Below, one piece after another: positions 1 through 7,852 of a DNA stretch of 64,000 bases. Source of the stretch: WRGT01 sp942493035 (lineage in GTDB: Bacteria > Spirochaetota > UBA4802 > UBA5550). The notes beneath the pieces are model-generated. The model searched no databases and was not told the DNA's origin. It was given only the letters and a program-made list of their open reading frames with translations. Numbering within the stretch: position 1 is the first letter of the stretch; every line of letters starts with the position of its first letter. The stretch spans positions 2,232,001 through 2,296,000 of the forward strand of contig OW818666.1 in NCBI GenBank assembly GCA_942493035.1, in the 5' to 3' direction. The position numbers and the translations under genes are program-made.

Positions 1-2
1 TC

Positions 3-1193
3 AGGCAGGCCGATGAGCGGACACTTGTAATTATAGATGAAATTATCGTAGGGACAAATCCGCGTCAGGGTGCCGCCCTTTCGCAGTCTATACTTGAATA
101 CATGATCGACACTGGAAGCCGGATAGTTGTAACGACACACTACACAGAGCTTAAAGAACTTGCGGTGAACGACAGCAGATTCAGAAACGGATCTGTTACA
201 TTCAACCTTGAGACTCTTAAACCGACTTACGAACTCCGCATCGGTATCCCCGGAGTAAGCCATGCCGTTGAAATCGCGAGAATCTACGGTGTCCCGGATA
301 AAATACTCAGCAGAGCAAGCGAACTTATCGACAGCAAAGAGTCCAGCGTCGAAGCTCTCCTCGAAAAAATCCAGGCATATGAGGATGAAATAAAAGAGGA
401 ACGGGAAAAAGTCCGCATGCTCACTGTTGAGATCACAGAAGACCGTGAAAAAATAAAAACAAAGCAGGATGAACTGAACCGGCTGATAGCCGAGACAAAG
501 AAAGCGAAGGGACTGGAATTTATTGATGAGCTTAACTCTTACAGAGAGAAAATTTCGCAGCGTATAACAGAGCTTCAGGCTCTTAACCAGAAAGATGCAG
601 GTAAGCTTAACGAAGAGATCATGAAACTCCGGAGTGAAATTACCGCAAGAATGAGTGAAGAATCGCGGGAGAAGTATTCTGATACACTGAAAGAACTTAA
701 TCCCGATGAGGCAAAAAAAGGTGACAGGGTGTTTATTGCCTCTATCGAAGCAGAGGGTACTATCGAAGAGATTGACGGATCGGGGAAGAGCGCGCTTGTT
801 CTCCTTGGCGGTGCGATAAAGTCCCGTTTCCAGATCAAAGATCTCTATCTCATACCTCACAGGTCGGGAGATAAATCTAAACAGAGAGATTATAAACGGC
901 CCGTAATATCAGGAATTTCGGATAATATAATCGGGACCACAATTCAGACATCTTATAACACTATAGATCTTCGAGGTAAGAGAGTAGATGAAGCTCTTGC
1001 GTTTATGAATTCATCACTCGACAGGATGGACCGTCAGGGAATAAAAACGGTGATTATTATTCACGGCCACGGCACCGGAGCAATGAAACAGGCTGTTCGT
1101 GAAACACTTAAAATGAGCATATACGTCAGAAATTTCAGACCGGGCGAAATGGGCGAAGGCGGAGATGGAGTTTCCGTAGTGAGCCTTCGATAA
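3..1193 (+). CDS. mutS2: Endonuclease MutS2, C-terminal part (5' end outside the window)
   Basis: MutS2 is a MutS-family ATPase with a C-terminal Smr nuclease domain, implicated in suppressing recombination or in ribosome rescue. The frame is open from base 3, so the gene starts before the window; about 396 residues are visible. It begins in the ATPase Walker B region (LVIIDEI, then a GTNP segment, nt 24-65) and continues with the family signature TTHYTELK. A long charged coiled coil follows (about nt 330-700). The C-terminal Smr domain shows IDLRG (nt 963-977) and the HGHGTG motif (nt 1062-1079), both needed for Smr nuclease function. The DEI-IVG wording differs from the more usual DELGAGT. 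No truncation is seen at the 3' end. Identification is secure. Confidence 0.95.
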   Translation, partial: RQADERTLVIIDEIIVGTNPRQGAALSQSILEYMIDTGSRIVVTTHYTELKELAVNDSRFRNGSVTFNLETLKPTYELRIGIPGVSHAVEIARIYGVPDKILSRASELIDSKESSVEALLEKIQAYEDEIKEEREKVRMLTVEITEDREKIKTKQDELNRLIAETKKAKGLEFIDELNSYREKISQRITELQALNQKDAGKLNEEIMKLRSEITARMSEESREKYSDTLKELNPDEAKKGDRVFIASIEAEGTIEEIDGSGKSALVLLGGAIKSRFQIKDLYLIPHRSGDKSKQRDYKRPVISGISDNIIGTTIQTSYNTIDLRGKRVDEALAFMNSSLDRMDRQGIKTVIIIHGHGTGAMKQAVRETLKMSIYVRNFRPGEMGEGGDGVSVVSLR

Positions 1194-1205
1194 AAAATAG
1201 AATGC

Positions 1206-1235
1206 TTGACTTTTTTAAATGAATAGTAGTAATAT
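1206..1235 (+). promoter_or_regulatory. Sigma-70-type promoter of the CsgG-like lipoprotein gene
   Basis: TTGACT (1206-1211) and TAATAT (1230-1235) are separated by 18 bp and lie just upstream of a good ribosome-binding site (AGGAG, 1251-1255) and the TTG start at 1263. This suggests the lipoprotein gene is transcribed on its own and not only from mutS2. Confidence 0.6.
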
Positions 1236-1262
1236 TTCTGATCAAAACTAAGGAGATTCCAT

Positions 1263-1871
1263 TTGAAACGTATATTCCTCTCATCCTTATTCCTGTTAAC
1301 TCTTTTAATGGCAACATCATGCACATCTTTCGATAAAGATATCTACTTCAAAGACACAGTCAAATTCAGTAAAAATGTCCGGATTGCAGTACTACCCTTT
1401 GAAGACGCCGTAAACGCCCAGAAATCCGGAATTAATGTAGCTGATGCAATAACAAATGAACTGATCAGAATATCGAACTGGGATATTGTTGAAAGAACAC
1501 AACTCATGAAAGTTATTAAAGAACAATCTATTGAATCAACAGGGATGACTGAAGAGGATTACAGTAAACTAGGGAAGCTTGCCAACGTTGATTATTTTAT
1601 CACAGGGAGCCTTGGTCAGTACCAGCAGTATCCTGACGGTGACGGAAATCCCGGAATAAGAATTACCATCAATCTGAGATTCATTGATACTACACATGGT
1701 AAAATTATTGGTACGGGAAGATATAGTTACAATACAAATAAAAACTATCTTCGCGGGTGCTGTCTTACCGGATGGTTTTTCGTCTTTTTACCGGAGGATA
1801 CCATTGACCGGGAACTTTCTAAAATGTCGAAGATACTTATTCAGGACATGAAAGAGCAGCTCAAAATCTGA
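1263..1871 (+). CDS. CsgG-like lipoprotein
   Basis: A 202-residue exported lipoprotein. It starts at TTG (1263) with AGGAG seven bases upstream. The N-terminus is a type II signal peptide: MKR, a hydrophobic stretch, then a lipobox ending ATSC, with the lipidated Cys at residue 20. The mature part has the pattern RIAVLPFED, then ADAITNELIR, WDIVERTQL and NVDYFITGSL. This pattern is typical of the CsgG/FlgO/GNA1162 superfamily of periplasm-facing lipoproteins, which bind or build envelope structures. A CCL motif near residue 166 adds a possible second Cys site. No curli or flagellar genes are adjacent, so its partner is unknown. Family fold is likely; the specific role is not known. Confidence 0.75.
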   Translation: MKRIFLSSLFLLTLLMATSCTSFDKDIYFKDTVKFSKNVRIAVLPFEDAVNAQKSGINVADAITNELIRISNWDIVERTQLMKVIKEQSIESTGMTEEDYSKLGKLANVDYFITGSLGQYQQYPDGDGNPGIRITINLRFIDTTHGKIIGTGRYSYNTNKNYLRGCCLTGWFFVFLPEDTIDRELSKMSKILIQDMKEQLKI

Positions 1872-1890
1872 CATTCCATAAAATAAATTT

Positions 1891-1922
1891 ATACAGAGGA
1901 GAGTTCACTCCTCTGTATTTTA
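1891..1922. terminator. Bidirectional Rho-independent terminator
   Basis: An 11-bp perfect stem (ATACAGAGGAG, 1891-1901, with its complement 1908-1918) has a 6-nt loop. It lies between converging genes that end at 1871 (+) and 1928 (-), and a T-rich tail follows on the plus strand. Confidence 0.85.
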
Positions 1923-1927
1923 ATATT

Positions 1928-2881
1928 TCATCGGGCTATTTCAACCGGTTCTTTAATCACAACATTATTCCTCTTCAGAAACTCATTAAATCCGTAAACC
2001 TTCTTTCCCATAAACTTCATCTCTACAGCATCGGCTGGACAGTTATTTACACAACCGAGACACGCAATGCATCGACCTGTATCAACAGTCCCTTTGTCGG
2101 GAAATATTGCATTCACCGGGCATGACTCGACACACTTTCCGCATCCGATGCACTTATCTGTATTAACACCATGTCCCGTGATTAAAAGTTTGGTGCCGCT
2201 GATAGAAACGCCCCCGCTCATATAATCACTGAAAGTAAACTCACTGTCAGCTTCGAAAGCTCTACCTTCATTGACACGCTGCAGTATCTCCGCCGCATAT
2301 TCGCGCACTCTGGAATAAATCTTTTCATCGGGCTGATCTTTAAATTTAAGAACCCGATCGCCATTGCCGGCTGACCATGTTGGAGCGAATGATGACATTG
2401 CACCGAATAGACCCATACCGGCGGGAACTCCCCCTTTTGCGGACAGCATTTCAAGAATGCTGTATGCAGTGTTGTGCTGATTTCCCCCCTTCCCGCCAAA
2501 TGTGACGAAGGAAGCTACAGGTGTTCCATCAATGCGGGATATTCCATTTATCAATTGTCTGAAATTTTCCGGAACTTCATAATAATAAACAGGACTGCCG
2601 GCAGCTATTACATCATAATCAGCAGGATTTATATCCTTCAGTTCCCTGTAGTCACCGGAGTCAACTTTAATACCCGATTTCCGCCATGTCGCTGCGATGA
2701 GCTTGCCGATTCTGGCAGTGTTTCCAGTCTGGCTATACCACACGACAAGTCCTCTTTTGACTTTATTGGTTTTCATTTTATTTTCAATTTTAAGTACTCT
2801 GCCGTTAAGTTTTCCGCAGAAATATAATCCGGCAGCACCGGCAAGTGCCGCAAGTGTGAATGATCTTCTTGTTATTTTCAT
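1928..2881 (-). CDS. Tat-type flavodoxin/ferredoxin fusion protein (EFR1-like)
   Basis: A 317-residue electron-transfer protein. The N-terminus (MKITRRSFTLAALAG) has a twin-arginine-like motif before a hydrophobic stretch, suggesting Tat export or membrane anchoring. Residues about 43-190 form a flavodoxin-like domain with an FMN-phosphate loop (YSQTGNTARI). The C-terminus carries two [4Fe-4S] motifs, CIGCGKCVESCP and CIACLGCVNNCP, as in EFR1-type ferrodoxins. It lies 3 nt downstream of a nitroreductase gene and is probably co-transcribed with it, so it may pass electrons to or from that enzyme. Finding a cytoplasmic-type flavodoxin behind a Tat-like signal is unusual. The physiological partner is unknown. 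Confidence 0.85.
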   Translation of the reverse strand: MKITRRSFTLAALAGAAGLYFCGKLNGRVLKIENKMKTNKVKRGLVVWYSQTGNTARIGKLIAATWRKSGIKVDSGDYRELKDINPADYDVIAAGSPVYYYEVPENFRQLINGISRIDGTPVASFVTFGGKGGNQHNTAYSILEMLSAKGGVPAGMGLFGAMSSFAPTWSAGNGDRVLKFKDQPDEKIYSRVREYAAEILQRVNEGRAFEADSEFTFSDYMSGGVSISGTKLLITGHGVNTDKCIGCGKCVESCPVNAIFPDKGTVDTGRCIACLGCVNNCPADAVEMKFMGKKVYGFNEFLKRNNVVIKEPVEIAR

Positions 2882-2884
2882 ACT

Positions 2885-3748
2885 TTACTTACCGTTCCAT
2901 GTTACAATGTATTCCCACTCTGAAGGAATTTTCAAATCAGAGAATTTGTCACACTTCCATACACCTTTAAGACCATTTTCAGCAGCAGCAGATTCAAAAT
3001 GATACATTGCAATCCCCATATCAACTCTCTGCAGATCAGCACCGCCTATTAATTTTATCTGTTTTCCGTAACCGGCAGTTCTTTCAAGAAAAAAATGAAA
3101 TACATTTTTTTCGTCTTCTTTTAAAACTCTCCACGGCTGTTTGTTTGATGCTGAAGGTGCCAGCCGCAGCATTTCCAGAGCTAAGCCGTAACCATCGGTA
3201 TAATTTATGTCCAGCTTATTGAAACTGCTGCCGAAAAACAACTCTCCCGCATCTTTTCTTTTATCAGACCCCGCGCTTATTCTGACGATTCTGTCAGTAA
3301 ATGTTTTTTTATCGGCACAGTAACCGACGGATGCGACTGCCGGAATAATCTCATCCTCCCCTATACCTGCCTTTATGGCGAAACTGCTTTTTTTGAAACT
3401 CCCTCCAAGCCAGCATGTGCCAAGTCCAATTTCAGTTGCATGGAGAATAATTTTTTCCATCAGGTAGCCGAACTCTTCATAATTCATCTCTGGCTGTTTT
3501 ATTACACCGGCGATAAATGCAGCGGGATTTCTTATAAAACCGTATGTACCCAACCCTTTTAGTACATCACTATCGGATGATTCCGCCGCTAAGAGTTTAA
3601 AACGCGCACTGCCGCCGAAAGGTCCGGTAAACTTCTGTGATATAAATTCATCCATTTCCGATCTGTCTTTCTCCGAAAGAATTAAATCCCTGTACGATCT
3701 GCACGAGTATCTCTTTCTTATAAGTTCTTCCATACGTTTTTCTTTCAT
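2885..3748 (-). CDS. Nitroreductase family protein (TM1586-like)
   Basis: A 287-residue FMN-dependent nitroreductase-family protein. The N-terminal segment RKRYSCRSYRD is the common family opening with the RSYR phosphate-binding arginines. The C-terminal half has RLAPSASNKQPWRV, and LGTCWLGG lies in the middle. The duplicated, pseudo-two-domain layout fits the putative TM nitroreductase (TM1586) subfamily. It is probably co-transcribed with the flavodoxin-ferredoxin gene 3 nt downstream and sits below a 12-bp-arm palindrome that matches the operator in front of the neighbouring arsR gene. A reductive or stress-linked role is inferred; the substrate is unknown. Confidence 0.85.
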   Translation of the reverse strand: MKEKRMEELIRKRYSCRSYRDLILSEKDRSEMDEFISQKFTGPFGGSARFKLLAAESSDSDVLKGLGTYGFIRNPAAFIAGVIKQPEMNYEEFGYLMEKIILHATEIGLGTCWLGGSFKKSSFAIKAGIGEDEIIPAVASVGYCADKKTFTDRIVRISAGSDKRKDAGELFFGSSFNKLDINYTDGYGLALEMLRLAPSASNKQPWRVLKEDEKNVFHFFLERTAGYGKQIKLIGGADLQRVDMGIAMYHFESAAAENGLKGVWKCDKFSDLKIPSEWEYIVTWNGK

Positions 3749-3773
3749 CTATCAACTCCTTTAATTTTATGTT

Positions 3774-3803
3774 TTTATAATTCGACAAATATCGAATTAT
3801 AAA
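3774..3803. promoter_or_regulatory. Palindromic operator upstream of the nitroreductase operon
   Basis: Two 12-bp perfect arms (TTTATAATTCGA, 3774-3785, and its complement, 3792-3803) are separated by 6 bp. The site lies between the arsR stop and the nitroreductase start. Its 16-bp core (3781-3796) matches 13 of 16 bases of a second site upstream of arsR (4157-4172), as expected for one regulator binding both. Confidence 0.7.
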
Positions 3804-3815
3804 GTTAAAAAAATA

Positions 3816-4139
3816 TCAGTTTTTATCTGATGAAAAAATCTCTGCCAGCTCTTTGATCAGCTCATCATTTATTCTTGCTGTAAGAAATTTCCCCTTGCGC
3901 TCGGTGATTACAAGCCCGGCATTAGTCAGCTCTTTCATATGATGCGAAACAGTAGGAGCACCAATACTAAGAGTATCCATGATATCTGTTATAAAACATT
4001 CCGCGCACTCCGTTTCAAAACAGGCCTCATTAATTTTCAATATCTCAAGAAATAGCTCCAGCCTGTTCTCGTTAGAGAGGGCCTTAAATATTTTTGTAAT
4101 CCTTTTAATATCAACCGGTTTCTTAACGTTTTTCTTCAT
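3816..4139 (-). CDS. ArsR-family transcriptional repressor
   Basis: A 107-residue winged-helix regulator. The ArsR hallmarks are present: FKALSNENRLELFLEIL, then the recognition helix region IGAPTVSHHMKELTNAGLVITERKGK. Cysteines in CFETECAEC (residues about 40-48) lie before the recognition helix, close to where thiol or metal sensors of this family carry their ligands. It probably represses itself and the downstream nitroreductase/flavodoxin operon through two matching palindromes (3774-3803 and 4157-4172). The inducer, a metal, metalloid or oxidant acting on the Cys cluster, is inference. Family assignment is firm. Confidence 0.9.
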   Translation of the reverse strand: MKKNVKKPVDIKRITKIFKALSNENRLELFLEILKINEACFETECAECFITDIMDTLSIGAPTVSHHMKELTNAGLVITERKGKFLTARINDELIKELAEIFSSDKN

Positions 4140-4156
4140 ATTCCCTTTTGCAACAC

Positions 4157-4172
4157 TTCGATATATATCAAA
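4157..4172. promoter_or_regulatory. Second ArsR-type operator (autoregulation)
   Basis: The 16-bp imperfect palindrome TTCGATATATATCAAA sits 18 bp upstream of the arsR start. It shares 13 of 16 bases with the core of the operator in front of the nitroreductase gene. Confidence 0.6.
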
Positions 4173-4220
4173 CTATAAAACTGATTGCAATTTGTCAAGA
4201 ATAAATAAAAATAATATGTC

Positions 4221-4262
4221 TGAACCACGGATTAAGCAGATTTTCATGATTACGCTGATTTA
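4221..4262. repeat. Short degenerate repeat (CCACGGATTAAGCAGATT type)
   Basis: An internally repetitive stretch in which GATTAAGCAGATTT is followed by GATTACGCTGATTT, next to CCACGG. Similar phrases occur as dispersed intergenic repeats in other genomes from memory; no second copy was found in this window. The region 4140-4427 otherwise holds only the arsR operator and the promoter of the next gene. Confidence 0.3.
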
Positions 4263-4347
4263 CTGCTGCAAAAGAACCGCCTTTCACACCAAAGGTCTAG
4301 AATAAATTGCAGCACAGGATTTACCATATAAACCTCTATTTTTAACA

Positions 4348-4376
4348 TTGACATGGAATTGCCGCCGTCATATATA
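4348..4376 (+). promoter_or_regulatory. Sigma-70-type promoter of the DUF2062 gene
   Basis: A perfect TTGACA (4348-4353), a 17-bp spacer and TATATA (4371-4376), about 50 bp before the coding start at 4428. Confidence 0.65.
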
Positions 4377-4427
4377 TCACTTATAATTGCATTTTAACAC
4401 AATGACACAGGAGTAGCGCCTGAATAT

Positions 4428-4910
4428 ATGATCAGCTTCATTAAAAACAAAATACTTCTCCCTGTTATGGACCTCTTAAAACAGGGAATAACGCCGGAGA
4501 TGCTTGCAATATCTATTGTGCTGGGATTTTTTATCGGCATAATTCCGTTTGTCGGAGTTTCGACTGCAATATGCGCGTTTCTTGCCTTGATTTTCAGACT
4601 TAACATAGTTGCGATACAGATTGCAAATTATGCCGCCTACCCGCTTCAGCTGATTTTATTTATACCTTTTATCAAAGCGGGAGAGAGCGTTTTCGGATAC
4701 ACAAGTACAAGCCTATCCATTAATGAAATAGTTAAACTGTTCCAGGAGAGCTTCATCGAAGCTGTAAAGATATTATGGCTTGCAAACATTCAGGGCCTTT
4801 TAATCTGGGTGATTATTTCTCTCCCTATGGGCCTGATTTCTTATTCAATCTTTATTCTAATACTCAGAAAATTTAACCCTGAAAAAGTTTTAGAAGACTA
4901 TAGCATTTAA
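4428..4910 (+). CDS. DUF2062 membrane protein
   Basis: A 160-residue integral membrane protein with hydrophobic segments at about 28-75, 78-93 and 117-145. The stretch GITPEMLAISIVLGFFIGIIPFVG followed by QIANYAAYPLQ is the signature of DUF2062 proteins, which have no settled biochemical role. ATG at 4428 follows AGGAG at 4409-4413, a rather wide spacing. It is a single gene, ending in a hairpin shared with the converging gene. Confidence 0.85.
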   Translation: MISFIKNKILLPVMDLLKQGITPEMLAISIVLGFFIGIIPFVGVSTAICAFLALIFRLNIVAIQIANYAAYPLQLILFIPFIKAGESVFGYTSTSLSINEIVKLFQESFIEAVKILWLANIQGLLIWVIISLPMGLISYSIFILILRKFNPEKVLEDYSI

Positions 4911-4932
4911 CGAAATAATTAGTAAATTAGCC

Positions 4933-4983
4933 CTTCAACTCCACTCATGGAGCGTAATTAACGCTGGCTGAGCGGAGTCGAAG
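4933..4983. repeat. Inverted repeat between convergent genes (CTTCGACTCCGCTCA type)
   Basis: Arms 4933-4947 and 4969-4983 pair at 13 of 15 positions around a 21-nt loop. The sequence TGAGCGGAGTCGAAG belongs to a kind of short dispersed repeat seen in many bacterial genomes. It sits between the stops of two converging genes and may act as a terminator. Confidence 0.55.
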
Positions 4984-4993
4984 CCTGAAGCCA

Positions 4994-5944
4994 CTATTTC
5001 CTCTTTAATCTGAATAATCTCCGTGTTTCCGATTTAATAATTGATGCCGCATCCTGTTTAAATATGACTTTTAAAATATTATAAAGTTCGGGATTTTTTT
5101 CTTTCATCTTATCGGAATGATCGAAAAAATACTCCCCCGCAACTGCAAGGAATTCCGCTTCACCGCTCATCGCATATGCATCAAGATCAGATCTGCCGGT
5201 TTTAAGTTTTTCCATTTCAACAGCTCTTACTCTTTTCCATTCAGCAAGCTCCGGCCTGTTGAGCATAAGTACAGGGAGACCGTCAATCTCGCCGTCCTCT
5301 TCATCGATCTTATGAATAAACTCATGTATTGCGGTATTCCTTCCATCCATATTTTTGAATCCTCTGAATAATTCTTTTTTTGATATTATCAGAGAGGAAC
5401 TATGCTGCACCACCATTCCAAGGACATCACGGTCATCTGAATCTGTACTGAAACTGTAATCATGATTAAATCTGTCGGGGTATACAAGAATCTCTCCAAG
5501 AGTATCATACTCCCAGTCTTCTATTTTAAAAACGGGAATAATTGCCGCCGATGCAACAAGGAGTTTTACAGTAGTATCAATTTCAGTTTCAATACCGGTG
5601 ATTCTTTTTTCACCGAGAAATATCTGAACTTTCTTTTCAAAGATATATTTATCATCTGCGCTGAGCATTCTATAAAAAAGCACCAGATCTGAAAGTATTG
5701 ATCTCCACTCTTCGGGGAACTGAGCAGATGCAATTTTTTTTCTTTTCCGATATCTGGAGGTCAATGTCAGATGAAATACTATGAAGACAACAGCGGCAAT
5801 CCCGCCCTGATAGTTTTCAACTGAAGCGAGAAGATCTTTCAATAAGTAAGGAGAAGCATATGAAGCGAATGATGCCGCAGTGAGTGAAACTGCAAGTGAA
5901 AAGAAAAGATTTATCTTATATCTTCGGGTGAAAACAACTTCCAT
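4994..5944 (-). CDS. MtfA-like zinc metallopeptidase, membrane-anchored
   Basis: A 316-residue protein of the MtfA (peptidase M90) family. The zinc motif HEFIH (His207, Glu208, His211) is followed by KIDEEDGEIDGLP, the typical HExxHxxDxxDG form. The conserved AVAGEYFFDHSDKMKEKNPELYN segment near the C-terminus carries the expected acidic residues. Unlike E. coli MtfA, which is soluble, the N-terminus has two hydrophobic segments (about residues 12-32 and 42-60). A linker KRKK follows, so the peptidase domain is probably held on the cytoplasmic face of the membrane. In enterobacteria MtfA binds the repressor Mlc; no Mlc is visible here. It appears monocistronic. Confidence 0.88.
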   Translation of the reverse strand: MEVVFTRRYKINLFFSLAVSLTAASFASYASPYLLKDLLASVENYQGGIAAVVFIVFHLTLTSRYRKRKKIASAQFPEEWRSILSDLVLFYRMLSADDKYIFEKKVQIFLGEKRITGIETEIDTTVKLLVASAAIIPVFKIEDWEYDTLGEILVYPDRFNHDYSFSTDSDDRDVLGMVVQHSSSLIISKKELFRGFKNMDGRNTAIHEFIHKIDEEDGEIDGLPVLMLNRPELAEWKRVRAVEMEKLKTGRSDLDAYAMSGEAEFLAVAGEYFFDHSDKMKEKNPELYNILKVIFKQDAASIIKSETRRLFRLKRK

Positions 5945-6074
5945 ATATATACCCCATTAATGAATAATTAATATCTGCATTTTAAATTCGATACAGATAA
6001 ATTATTATAATTCATTAACGGTAATTTTAAGTCTATCAAATAATTCAAAATCAAACCTGAAGAACAATAACGTT

Positions 6075-6353
6075 TTAAATAGATGCCATTTTTTTTAAAA
6101 CAGCTGTTTCAATATCTGTTAAATATATGGCACAGTGAGGACACCTTTCAACACATTTGCCGCAGGAGTCGCAAATATCATAATCGAATACTACATATTC
6201 AGGATGACATGGCACAGGAATTGAAATACAATACTTAATGCATTTAGCACAACATGTATTAGTAATAACTGAAACCGCATGAAGATAACATGCATCAACA
6301 CAGGCATTACATTTTCTGCATTTTGACTGATCAGCAACGGGTACTTTTCTCAT
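6075..6353 (-). CDS. Cys-rich polyferredoxin, last gene of the ORP-like operon
   Basis: A 92-residue iron-sulfur protein. The first motif is CRKCNACVDAC, the last CDSCGKCVERCPHC, and in between lies an irregular CCAKCIKYC cluster. This gives two classical [4Fe-4S] sites plus extra cysteines. It starts 3 nt after the stop of the 94-residue unknown gene and closes the ten-gene minus-strand operon. It probably carries electrons for the cluster's ATPases or metal-cofactor proteins; that role is inferred from position only. Confidence 0.8.
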   Translation of the reverse strand: MRKVPVADQSKCRKCNACVDACYLHAVSVITNTCCAKCIKYCISIPVPCHPEYVVFDYDICDSCGKCVERCPHCAIYLTDIETAVLKKMASI

Positions 6354-6356
6354 ACA

Positions 6357-6641
6357 CTAATCCCTATCATTAAACATTATTACGGGATTACCATTTTCAT
6401 CCCGCTTGAGAATACATACAGTCTCAACAGTTCCTGAAAGCCTGTCATCAGAAGAACGGAGTTCACCGAAGTCGCTCTTCTCAAGAAAATCTGTGAGAAG
6501 CTCAATCTGCTCAGCTAACACCGGCGATATTTCATCGCCGGTGGATTCCAGAATCATCATTGTAATTTTTCTGAACTCGCTTTTAGCAGCTCCCTGAATA
6601 CAGTGGTCTCCGGTTTTAAGAATTACCGATATATCACTCAT
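6357..6641 (-). CDS. Conserved-context protein of unknown function (ORP-like operon)
   Basis: A 94-residue soluble protein that I do not recognise. It is acidic, mostly helical by composition, and has a Cys at residue 14 (GDHCIQG) and another near residue 76 in VETVCILKRD. The C-terminus ends VIMFNDRD. No clear Shine-Dalgarno precedes the ATG, but it lies 6 nt after the NifX-type gene and 3 nt before the ferredoxin gene. Translation is therefore probably coupled. Its constant company of MinD-type ATPases and NifX-type proteins suggests a role in the same process. Confidence 0.75.
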   Translation of the reverse strand: MSDISVILKTGDHCIQGAAKSEFRKITMMILESTGDEISPVLAEQIELLTDFLEKSDFGELRSSDDRLSGTVETVCILKRDENGNPVIMFNDRD

Positions 6642-6647
6642 TGTATT

Positions 6648-6986
6648 CTAATGATCACATGCATTTGATCCGGTTATAAGCTTACCATCCAGATAAGTCT
6701 GAACAACCGCTTTCGGGTCACCTGCAGGCGCACCTGTAACGACATCAACTCCCTGCTCTTTGAAAAGCGCCACAGCACGCGCGCCCATTCCACCTGCAAT
6801 TACAAAATTTACACCTTTACCTGCGATCCACCCCGGAAGCACTCCAGGCTCGTGAGGCGGAGGTGTCACCTGCGTTGTTGATAGTATTGTCTTATTGGAC
6901 ATATCCACATCGAAAAGGTGAAACTGCTCGCAGTGTCCAAAATGCATACATAATTTTCCTTCAGATACGGGTATTGCTATTTTCAT
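6648..6986 (-). CDS. NifX/NifB-type (MTH1175-like) cofactor-binding domain protein, ORP candidate
   Basis: A 112-residue single-domain protein of the dinitrogenase iron-molybdenum cofactor-binding family. It has the family opening MKIAIPVSEGKLCMHFGHCEQFHLFDVD, where HFGHC is the conserved metal-cofactor-proximal segment. FVIAGGMGARAVALFKEQGVDVVTG follows in the middle, and the C-terminus is NACDH. In Desulfovibrio the orange protein (ORP) of this family binds a Mo-Cu-sulfide cluster. The His/Cys-rich ends here make it the best ORP-like candidate of the three family members in the operon. It overlaps the upstream Mrp-type ATPase gene by 4 nt. Cofactor identity is inference. Confidence 0.88.
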   Translation of the reverse strand: MKIAIPVSEGKLCMHFGHCEQFHLFDVDMSNKTILSTTQVTPPPHEPGVLPGWIAGKGVNFVIAGGMGARAVALFKEQGVDVVTGAPAGDPKAVVQTYLDGKLITGSNACDH

Positions 6987-7849
6987 TTTTGTTCCCCTTT
7001 TATTATTAAATCTACTATATCACTGAACTTTTCCATTGCGAACGATTTGCTATCAGAAACCATTTGAGAAAATGGCGTTCCGCCATCTCCGCTGTGAACT
7101 ATATGTGCTTCTAACGGTATTTTGCCCAGAAAGTTTACTCCCATATCCTCAGCCATTGACTCTCCGCCGCCGGTTTTGAATATATCTGTAGCCTCACCGC
7201 AGTGAGGGCATACAAATGTGCTCATGTTTTCAATTACACCAATTACATTCATTTTAAGCTGCCTGCAGAATGTTACAGACTTTCTCACATCGGCAAGAGC
7301 CACATCCTGAGGAGTTGTAACAATTACCGCACCATCGGGATTATCAATCAATTGACAGACAGATAGAGGTTCATCACCGGTTCCCGGAGGTGAATCGACT
7401 ATCAGATAGTCAAGATCTCCCCATACAACATCGGAGAGAAACTGCTTTATGATACCGTATTTCAAGGGCCCGCGCCATACAACTGCTTCATCCGCATCGG
7501 CCATGAGAAAACCCACAGACATTACAATGAGATTATCACTGTACTTAACCGGATAAATTATCTTCTCTCCTCCGCCCAGAGCCATCACTCCATCAAGCCC
7601 AAGAAGTTTCGGGACACTCGGCCCATGTATGTCCACATCAAGAAGACCGACCTTCATCCCTTTTGCTGCAAGAGAAACTGCAAGATTAACTGCAACTGTA
7701 CTTTTTCCAACTCCCCCTTTACCGGAGAGAACTACAATTTTATGCCTGATCTTCCCCATGTTCTCTTTAAGAATCTGATCGCTCTGATCTCCGCCGGGAT
7801 TAGCCCCGTGTGAACAGGCCGAGGGCTGTTTACTGTTTTTGTCATTCAT
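6983..7849 (-). CDS. mrp: Mrp/NBP35-type P-loop ATPase (iron-sulfur carrier)
   Basis: A 288-residue ParA/MinD-superfamily ATPase of the Mrp/ApbC/NBP35 branch, which binds and transfers Fe-S clusters. The deviant Walker A is GKGGVGKST (residues 43-51), followed by DVDIHGPSVPKLLG. SPPGTGDEPL is the Walker B region. CPHCGEATDIF near residue 218 holds the CxxC pair that bridges a cluster at the dimer interface. The N-terminal 30 residues include CSHG and may bind metal. It overlaps the next gene by 4 nt and sits 3 nt after the ferredoxin-containing MinD paralogue. Confidence 0.92.
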   Translation of the reverse strand: MNDKNSKQPSACSHGANPGGDQSDQILKENMGKIRHKIVVLSGKGGVGKSTVAVNLAVSLAAKGMKVGLLDVDIHGPSVPKLLGLDGVMALGGGEKIIYPVKYSDNLIVMSVGFLMADADEAVVWRGPLKYGIIKQFLSDVVWGDLDYLIVDSPPGTGDEPLSVCQLIDNPDGAVIVTTPQDVALADVRKSVTFCRQLKMNVIGVIENMSTFVCPHCGEATDIFKTGGGESMAEDMGVNFLGKIPLEAHIVHSGDGGTPFSQMVSDSKSFAMEKFSDIVDLIIKGEQK

Positions 7850-7852
7850 ACT

